From an uncultured Pyrinomonas sp. (GTDB lineage Bacteria; Acidobacteriota; Blastocatellia; Pyrinomonadales; Pyrinomonadaceae), in NCBI GenBank assembly GCA_937135995.1, contig CAKZOF010000686.1, positions 1 through 5,214 of the forward strand: a DNA stretch of 5,214 nt. The letters are read 5' to 3'. Position numbers and translations under genes: made by a program. Positions 1 to 5,214 of this stretch are shown piece by piece; within the stretch, counting starts at the first letter, position 1; the number at the start of each line of letters is the position of its first letter. Below the pieces are notes generated by a model. The model was not told the origin of the DNA, did not search any database, and saw only the letters and a list, made by a program, of their open reading frames with translations.

Positions 1-23
1 AGACTATCTTGTTGGTCATTCTT

Positions 24-28
24 GGAGG
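24..28 (+). promoter_or_regulatory. Ribosome binding site of the bactofilin gene
   Basis: GGAGG sits 7 bases before the ATG at 36. It decides the start against the in-frame TTG at 9, which would add nine residues that do not look like part of the family. Confidence 0.8.
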
Positions 29-35
29 ACGGACG

Positions 36-623
36 ATGTTCAGAGTCAGCAAAAATCCCAGAGAAGAGCAAGCGGTGAACGACAATCCGACGAACGCAAC
101 TGCTCCGGCCGTTCCGTCGTCATCGGTTCCGAGTGCGCCAGCGCCGCGCGCCGTCACGGAGAGCGAAGTGTTGGCGCGCGACATCAAAGACGGCAAACTG
201 AGTGGATTTGTCGGTGCCGGTACGGTGCTCAAGGGCGAAGCGACGTTCAAAGCGTTGTTGCGCGTCGATGGACATCTTTCCGGGCGCATCGCGTCGGCGG
301 ACGGGACGCTCATCGTCAGCGTTGGCGGGCAAGTTGATGCCGACATCGAAGTGGCGGTGGCGATCATCAATGGCACAGTCAACGGTGACATCGTGGCCTC
401 GAAGCGGATCGAGATGGGGCGCGCTGCCAAGGTCACCGGCAACATTCAGACTCCGGCGCTAGTGGTGGAAAACGGCGCGGTCTTCGAGGGAAGCTGCCGC
501 ATGTTACAGCTGAAAGAGGCGCAAGACAAACGGCGCGAAGAAGAGGCGCGTCTGGTCGCTTCCGAGGATGGAGCGCGCACGGCGGAAGAACCGACGACGG
601 AGATATCCGACTACGCCGTCTGA
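36..623 (+). CDS. Bactofilin family cytoskeletal protein (polymer-forming, DUF583)
   Basis: The 195-residue product is a bactofilin: a small protein that polymerises without nucleotide into filaments, usually at the inner face of the membrane, and helps with cell shape, polarity or local cell-wall synthesis. The first ~45 residues are a disordered Pro/Ala/Ser/Thr-rich arm. Residues ~55-155 are the core, with the regular glycine/valine/isoleucine pattern of a right-handed beta-helix (LRVDGHLSG, GGQVDADIEV, INGTVNGDI, GRAAKVTGNI, ENGAVFEGSC). Residues ~157-175 are a charged, probably helical stretch (KEAQDKRREEEARL), followed by an acidic tail. The ATG at 36 is chosen because GGAGG lies 7 bases upstream; the in-frame TTG at 9 has no such site. 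The resulting N-terminus MFRVSK resembles the MF-plus-lysine tails reported to tether some bactofilins to the membrane (inference). No M23 peptidase partner, common beside bactofilins, is visible, but the upstream side is cut by the window edge. Family confidence is high; the exact cellular role is unknown. Confidence 0.93.
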   Translation: MFRVSKNPREEQAVNDNPTNATAPAVPSSSVPSAPAPRAVTESEVLARDIKDGKLSGFVGAGTVLKGEATFKALLRVDGHLSGRIASADGTLIVSVGGQVDADIEVAVAIINGTVNGDIVASKRIEMGRAAKVTGNIQTPALVVENGAVFEGSCRMLQLKEAQDKRREEEARLVASEDGARTAEEPTTEISDYAV

Positions 624-685
624 GCCGCCGCCCACGACAGGGGCCGGGTCCCCGTTGGTTTGCGCTTCGCCAAGAGAAGCTGAAG

Positions 686-722
686 AAAAAGATGCCGCTC
701 GATGGGGGTCGAGCGGCATTTT
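686..722. terminator. Bidirectional intrinsic terminator between convergent genes
   Basis: An 11-bp perfect stem (ATGCCGCTCGA at 692-702, its complement at 709-719) closes a 6-base loop TGGGGG. The plus-strand side is followed by TTTT (719-722) and the other flank is AAAAA (686-690), which reads as a U-tract on the minus strand. The A and T flanks can also pair and lengthen the stem. It lies 68 bases after the bactofilin stop and about 40 bases after the leuD stop, so it can end both transcripts. The rest of 624-758 holds no gene that I can see. Confidence 0.85.
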
Positions 723-758
723 CAATGGCACAGCAGCAGAGACTTCAAGGAGGAGCGG

Positions 759-1355
759 TCAAAGATCTCTCCGGCGCCGACGCTCTTCATAGGCGGCGAT
801 GAGCGTTTCGTGTTGCAGCGTCAACGCGATCTCATCAAGACCGTTGAGCAAGCAGTGGCGCGCGAAGGGGTCGATTTGAAAACGCGCCAACGAAGCGTTT
901 GGGTCGCGCACTTCGCCCTGTTCGAGATCGATGGTAAGCGTGTAGGCGCTCTGTTCGGCGCGGGTCGCGATGAGTTGCACGATCTCTTCGTCGAGCACGA
1001 CCGGAAGCAGCCCGTTCTTGATGGCGTTGTTGGCGAAGATGTCGGCGAAAGACGGGGCGATGACGGCGCGAAAGCCGTAGTCGGCGAGCGCCCAAGGCGC
1101 GTGTTCGCGCGATGACCCACAACCGAAATTGCGTCCGGCGACGAGCACGCTCGCCCCGCGGTAGCGCGGCATGTTGAGCACGAAGGATGGATCGGGTCGT
1201 CCGTCGGGCAGATAACGCCAATCGTAGAAGAGAAACTGCCCGAACCCGGTGCGTTCGATGCGCTTGAGAAACTGCTTCGGGACGATCTGATCTGTATCGA
1301 TGTTGGGCCGGTAGAGCGGCGCGACCAGTCCTGTGTGAACGCGAAAGGGTTGCAT
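759..1355 (-). CDS. leuD: 3-isopropylmalate dehydratase small subunit
   Basis: LeuD is the swivel-domain subunit that pairs with LeuC to form cytoplasmic isopropylmalate isomerase, converting 2-isopropylmalate to 3-isopropylmalate through a dehydrated intermediate. The 198-residue product is full length for the proteobacterial-type small subunit (~200 residues; the archaeal type is ~165). Conserved blocks are [13 protein letters not shown] (residues 18-30), [13 protein letters not shown] (35-47), [21 protein letters not shown] (74-94, the substrate-loop signature), [10 protein letters not shown] (101-110) and [13 protein letters not shown] (164-176). The tail has five consecutive arginines (192-196) before the end. 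The ATG at 1355 is chosen because AAGGAG lies 6 bases upstream and the protein then begins like its relatives; a GTG at 1406 would add 17 unrelated residues. It is the last gene of the operon, 54 bases after leuC, and the terminator follows. Confidence 0.97.
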   Translation of the reverse strand: MQPFRVHTGLVAPLYRPNIDTDQIVPKQFLKRIERTGFGQFLFYDWRYLPDGRPDPSFVLNMPRYRGASVLVAGRNFGCGSSREHAPWALADYGFRAVIAPSFADIFANNAIKNGLLPVVLDEEIVQLIATRAEQSAYTLTIDLEQGEVRDPNASLARFQIDPFARHCLLNGLDEIALTLQHETLIAAYEERRRRRDL

Positions 1356-1361
1356 CTCGTG

Positions 1362-1367
1362 CTCCTT
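1362..1367 (-). promoter_or_regulatory. Ribosome binding site of leuD
   Basis: AAGGAG on the minus strand lies 6 bases before the leuD ATG. It is the strongest such site in the operon and fixes the start at 1355. The 54-base gap after leuC suggests that leuD is initiated independently, unlike leuB and leuC. I see no promoter or terminator in the gap. Confidence 0.8.
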
Positions 1368-1409
1368 GGGGTCTCTCTTCGGTTCGTCCGTCCAAGCGGG
1401 GGACACCGG

Positions 1410-2816
1410 TCACTTGAATTTCCACTGGCGCACGTCGATGAAGTGCCCGGCGATGGCGGCTGCGGCGGCCATCATTGGACTGACCAGATGTGTGCGCCCG
1501 CCGCGCCCTTGTCGCCCTTCGAAATTGCGGTTGCTCGTTGAAGCGCAGCGTTCTCCTGGTTGCAGCGTATCGGCGTTCATTCCCAAGCACATCGAACAGC
1601 CGGGGTCGCGCCACTCGAAGCCTGCGCGTCGGAAGACCTGGTCGAGTTGTTCCGCTTCGGCGGCGCGCTTGACCTGTTGCGAACCGGGGACGACCATGGC
1701 GCGCACGCGCGGATGGACGCGGTAGCCGCGCACCACGGCGGCCGCCGCGCGCAGGTCTTCGAGTCGTGCGTTGGTGCACGAGCCGATGAAGACCCGATCG
1801 ACCGGGATCTCTTCGATGGGCATGCCCGGTGCGAGTCCCATGTAAGCGAGCGCGCGTTCGGCGGCGCGTCTCTCCGTTTCGGTGGGTGCCTGTGCCGGAT
1901 CGGGTACCCGTTCAGTGACGGCAACGACTTGGCCTGGACTGGTGCCCCACGTGACGAACGGGGCGAGCGTGCGAGCTTCGATGTCGACGACGCGATCGAA
2001 GCTCGCTTTGTCGTCGCTGGCCAACTCGCTCCACCGTCGCACAGCTGCCTCCCACGCGGCGCCTTGCGGCGCGAACGGCCGCCCGCGTAGGTAGGCGAAA
2101 GTCTTTTCATCGGGCGAGATCATGCCCGCGCGCGCGCCTGCTTCGATGCTCATGTTACAGAGCGTCATGCGCCCTTCCATGGAGAGCGCGCGCACGGCTG
2201 GGCCCATGTACTCGATGACGTGACCGGTGGCTCCATCCGTGCCGATGGCGCGGATGATGCCAAGGGCGAGGTCTTTAGCCGCGACGCCCGGTGGGAGTTC
2301 ACCGTGAACGCGAACGGCCATGGTGCGCGGTTTGCGCTGGGGCAAGCACTGCGTGGCGAGCACGTGCTCGACTTCGCTCGTGCCGATGCCAAAAGCGAGC
2401 GCGCCGAACGCGCCGTGCGTGCTGGTGTGACTATCGCCGCAGACGATGGTCATGCCGGGCTGCGTCAACCCCAGTTCCGGCCCGATGACGTGAACGATGC
2501 CTTGGTACGCGGAATCGATGTCGAAAAGCGTGATGCCGAACTCGCGGCAGTTGCGCCGCAGCGCGGCGATCTGTTGCGCCGCGACCTGATCGGCGATGGG
2601 AAGATGCCGATCGGCGGTCGGCACGTTGTGGTCTACCGTGGCAACGGTCAGATCGGGACGACGGACGCGCCGTCCGGCCGCGCGCAAGCCGTCGAAAGCT
2701 TGCGGCGAGGTCACTTCGTGCACGAGGTGGAGATCGATGTAGAGCAGGGCCGGCGCGCCGACCGGTTGATGGACGACGTGCTCTTCCCAGATCTTGTCCA
2801 GCAGTGTGCGTCCCAT
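1410..2816 (-). CDS. leuC: 3-isopropylmalate dehydratase large subunit (4Fe-4S)
   Basis: LeuC is the aconitase-family catalytic subunit of isopropylmalate isomerase and works with LeuD. At 468 residues it matches the proteobacterial-type large subunit (~466). The three cysteines that hold the [4Fe-4S] cluster are present: C347 in [14 protein letters not shown] and C407 and C410 in [11 protein letters not shown]. These are the same positions as in the E. coli enzyme. Other family blocks are TVDHNVPT (61-67), [20 protein letters not shown] (126-145), [22 protein letters not shown] (426-447) and the C-terminal [13 protein letters not shown]. The ATG at 2816 begins 3 bases after the leuB stop. 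No clear Shine-Dalgarno sequence precedes it, so translation is probably coupled to leuB (inference). The N-terminus [15 protein letters not shown] is typical, which supports this start. No truncation or frameshift is visible. Confidence 0.98.
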   Translation of the reverse strand: MGRTLLDKIWEEHVVHQPVGAPALLYIDLHLVHEVTSPQAFDGLRAAGRRVRRPDLTVATVDHNVPTADRHLPIADQVAAQQIAALRRNCREFGITLFDIDSAYQGIVHVIGPELGLTQPGMTIVCGDSHTSTHGAFGALAFGIGTSEVEHVLATQCLPQRKPRTMAVRVHGELPPGVAAKDLALGIIRAIGTDGATGHVIEYMGPAVRALSMEGRMTLCNMSIEAGARAGMISPDEKTFAYLRGRPFAPQGAAWEAAVRRWSELASDDKASFDRVVDIEARTLAPFVTWGTSPGQVVAVTERVPDPAQAPTETERRAAERALAYMGLAPGMPIEEIPVDRVFIGSCTNARLEDLRAAAAVVRGYRVHPRVRAMVVPGSQQVKRAAEAEQLDQVFRRAGFEWRDPGCSMCLGMNADTLQPGERCASTSNRNFEGRQGRGGRTHLVSPMMAAAAAIAGHFIDVRQWKFK

Positions 2817-2819
2817 GGT

Positions 2820-3940
2820 TCAAACGGCATGATAGGCGCGCCGCAGATCGACGATCTCGGCCAACGCTTCAGCGATGAGCTGTCCCATCTCAGCGGTGCC
2901 GACCACGCACCGTGTGCTCGCGCTTTGCAGATCGGGCGTGGCGTAGCCAGCGTCGAGCACCTGTTTGATTGCCATCTCGATGTCGCGCGCCTCCTGTTCG
3001 AGTCGCGCCGTGTAGCGGAGCATGAGAGCGGCCGACGCGATGGCGCCGATGGGATTGGCGATGCCGCGTCCGGCGATGTCAGGCGCCGAGCCATGGACCG
3101 GCTCGTAAAGATCCACTGTGCCGCCGATGGTCGCCGAGGCGAGCGTGCCGAGCGAGCCGTTGACGACGGCGGCCTCGTCCGACAGGATATCGCCGAAGAG
3201 GTTCTCGGCGAGGACGACATCAAAGCGCGCGGGTTCGCTCACCAGACGCATTGCACAAGCATCGACGTAGATGTGTTCCAGCTCGACATCCGGGTAAGAA
3301 CGGGCGACGCGCGCGACCGTGGCGCGCCACAATTGCGAGGTCTCGAGGACGTTGGCCTTGTCGACCGAGGTCACGCGACGGCGGCGGCGGCGGGCCGCTT
3401 GAAAGGCAACGTGAGCGACGCGCTCGATTTCGTGCGCCTCGTACCGCAGGGTGTTGTAAGCGGCCACGGCGACGCCGTCTTCCACGGTGAAGCCACGCGG
3501 TTCGGAGAAGTAGAGTCCGCCGAGAAGTTCACGCACGATCAGCAGATCGGCGTTTTTGATCTTCTCGGGACGCAGCGGACTGGCGGGCGCGAGCGCTTCG
3601 TGAAAGACCACGGGGCGAAGATTGGCAAAGCCCCCGAGCGCCTGTCGCAAGGTGAGCAGGCCGGCCTCGGGACGCCGGTCAGGCGGAAGATGGTCGTACT
3701 CAGGCGCGCCGACGGCGCCGAGCAGCACCGCTTGGCTAGCAAGACAAGCGTCCAGCGTGTTGACAGGAAGCGGAGAGCCATGCTCTCGGATGGCTACTCC
3801 GCCGACGGGCAGCTCCTGAAACTCGAAGTCGTGGCTGCACAGCTCGGCCACCGCTTGCAGAACGCGCACCGCTTCGCGCGTCACTTCGGGGCCGATGCCG
3901 TCGCCCGGCAAAAGCGCGATTCGCAGCTTCATCTCACCTT

Positions 3941-3944
<4 letters not shown>
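2820..3944 (-). CDS. leuB: 3-isopropylmalate dehydrogenase
   Basis: LeuB is the cytoplasmic NAD+-dependent oxidative decarboxylase that turns 3-isopropylmalate into 2-oxoisocaproate. From the ATG at 3944 the product is 374 residues, slightly longer than the usual 350-365. Visible family features are the N-terminal GDGIGPEV (14-21), substrate arginines in [13 protein letters not shown] (R100, R110) and [10 protein letters not shown] (R138) with the tyrosine at 145, the catalytic lysine in SVDKANVLE (K196), the metal aspartates in YVDACAMRL (D228) and FGDILSDE (D252, D256), and the nucleotide-binding [12 protein letters not shown] block (from 281). A run of six arginines (185-190) sits just before the SVDK motif. 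The start is chosen because its ATG overlaps the leuA TGA (ATGA) and GGAG lies 6 bases upstream. A TTG at 3956 and an ATG at 3932 are in frame but less well placed. Confidence 0.97.
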
Positions 3945-5149
<1,205 letters not shown>

Positions 5150-5159
5150 AGCTCGGGAA

Positions 5160-5165
5160 CTCCTC
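5160..5165 (-). promoter_or_regulatory. Ribosome binding site of leuA
   Basis: GAGGAG on the minus strand lies 10 bases before the GTG at 5149, slightly long but workable. No better start codon is found nearby, and the family motif [10 protein letters not shown] begins at residue 8, as expected. Confidence 0.7.
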
Positions 5166-5178
5166 GCGGCAAGGCCCC

Positions 5179-5207
5179 ATGCTAGCCGCTCGGCTAGGTT
5201 AAGTCAA
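5179..5207 (-). promoter_or_regulatory. Candidate sigma70-type promoter of the leu operon
   Basis: On the minus strand, TTGACT (5207-5202) matches the -35 consensus at five of six bases. It is followed after exactly 17 bases by TAGCAT (5184-5179), which matches the -10 consensus at four of six. Transcription would start near 5172, leaving a leader of only about 23 bases before the leuA GTG. That is too short for a leader-peptide attenuator, T-box or riboswitch. The call rests on pattern alone, and a promoter further upstream beyond the window cannot be excluded. Confidence 0.55.
5182..5197. promoter_or_regulatory. Operator-like palindrome in the leuA promoter
   Basis: CTAGCCG-CT-CGGCTAG is a perfect 7-bp inverted repeat around a 2-base centre. 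It occupies most of the spacer of the candidate promoter and overlaps three bases of its -10 element, so a dimeric protein bound there would be expected to block RNA polymerase. I do not recognise the motif as the site of a known regulator. It is too near the predicted start and has no T-tract, so a terminator is unlikely. Confidence 0.45.
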
Positions 5208-5214
5208 AGTTATA

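Noticed and set aside
9..35. Upstream TTG start for the bactofilin at 9
   Set aside because: No Shine-Dalgarno sequence precedes it, while the ATG at 36 has GGAGG at ideal spacing and gives a more typical N-terminus.
639..655. GGGG...CCCC mini-hairpin after the bactofilin stop
   Set aside because: It has a stem of only 4 bp and no U-tract; the strong hairpin at 692-719 explains termination better.
3379..3393. Five tandem CGG triplets within leuB (possible unstable repeat)
   Set aside because: It encodes part of a six-arginine run at a position where relatives are also rich in basic residues. Five copies are too few to argue for phase variation, and changes by whole triplets would not shift the frame.
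5150..5178. Search for a leader peptide, attenuator or T-box before leuA
   Set aside because: If the candidate promoter is right, the leader is ~23 bases. No leucine-rich short frame, terminator hairpin or T-box element is seen up to the window edge.
5209..5214. TATAAC on the minus strand at the window edge as a second -10 element
   Set aside because: The matching -35 region lies outside the window, so it cannot be judged.

Overview
This GC-rich window (about 60% G+C by eye) is ordinary bacterial chromosome. It holds two convergent transcription units. A bactofilin cytoskeletal gene occupies the first ~620 bases on the plus strand. A complete four-gene leucine operon, leuA-leuB-leuC-leuD, fills the rest on the minus strand. 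The host is a Gram-negative-type bacterium. The bactofilin core and the GC-rich codon use remind me of Acidobacteriota (Blastocatellia-like), but that is recognition from memory and not a computed placement.

Layout: bactofilin at 36-623 (+). A GC-rich hairpin with an A-tract on one side and a T-tract on the other (about 686-722) lies between the converging 3' ends and probably stops both transcripts. Reading leftward on the minus strand from the right edge there is a candidate sigma70-type promoter (5207-5179) with a 16-bp palindrome between and over its elements. It is followed by leuA (5149-3941), leuB (3944-2820, 4-bp ATGA overlap with leuA), leuC (2816-1410, 3-bp gap) and leuD (1355-759, 54-bp gap and its own strong ribosome binding site).

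The four leu products form the whole branch from 2-oxoisovalerate to 2-oxoisocaproate. LeuA condenses 2-oxoisovalerate with acetyl-CoA, the LeuC/LeuD heterodimer isomerises the product, and LeuB oxidises and decarboxylates it. A branched-chain aminotransferase, not in this window, would finish leucine. All catalytic signatures are intact.

The point most worth a second look is that LeuA is only 402 residues long. It stops where the C-terminal leucine-sensing (LeuA_dimer) domain of the usual ~500-residue enzyme would begin, and leuB starts right there. With the palindrome in the promoter, this suggests that leucine control here may lie in transcription and not in classical allosteric feedback. 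I see no mobile element, RNA gene, CRISPR array or clearly new system.
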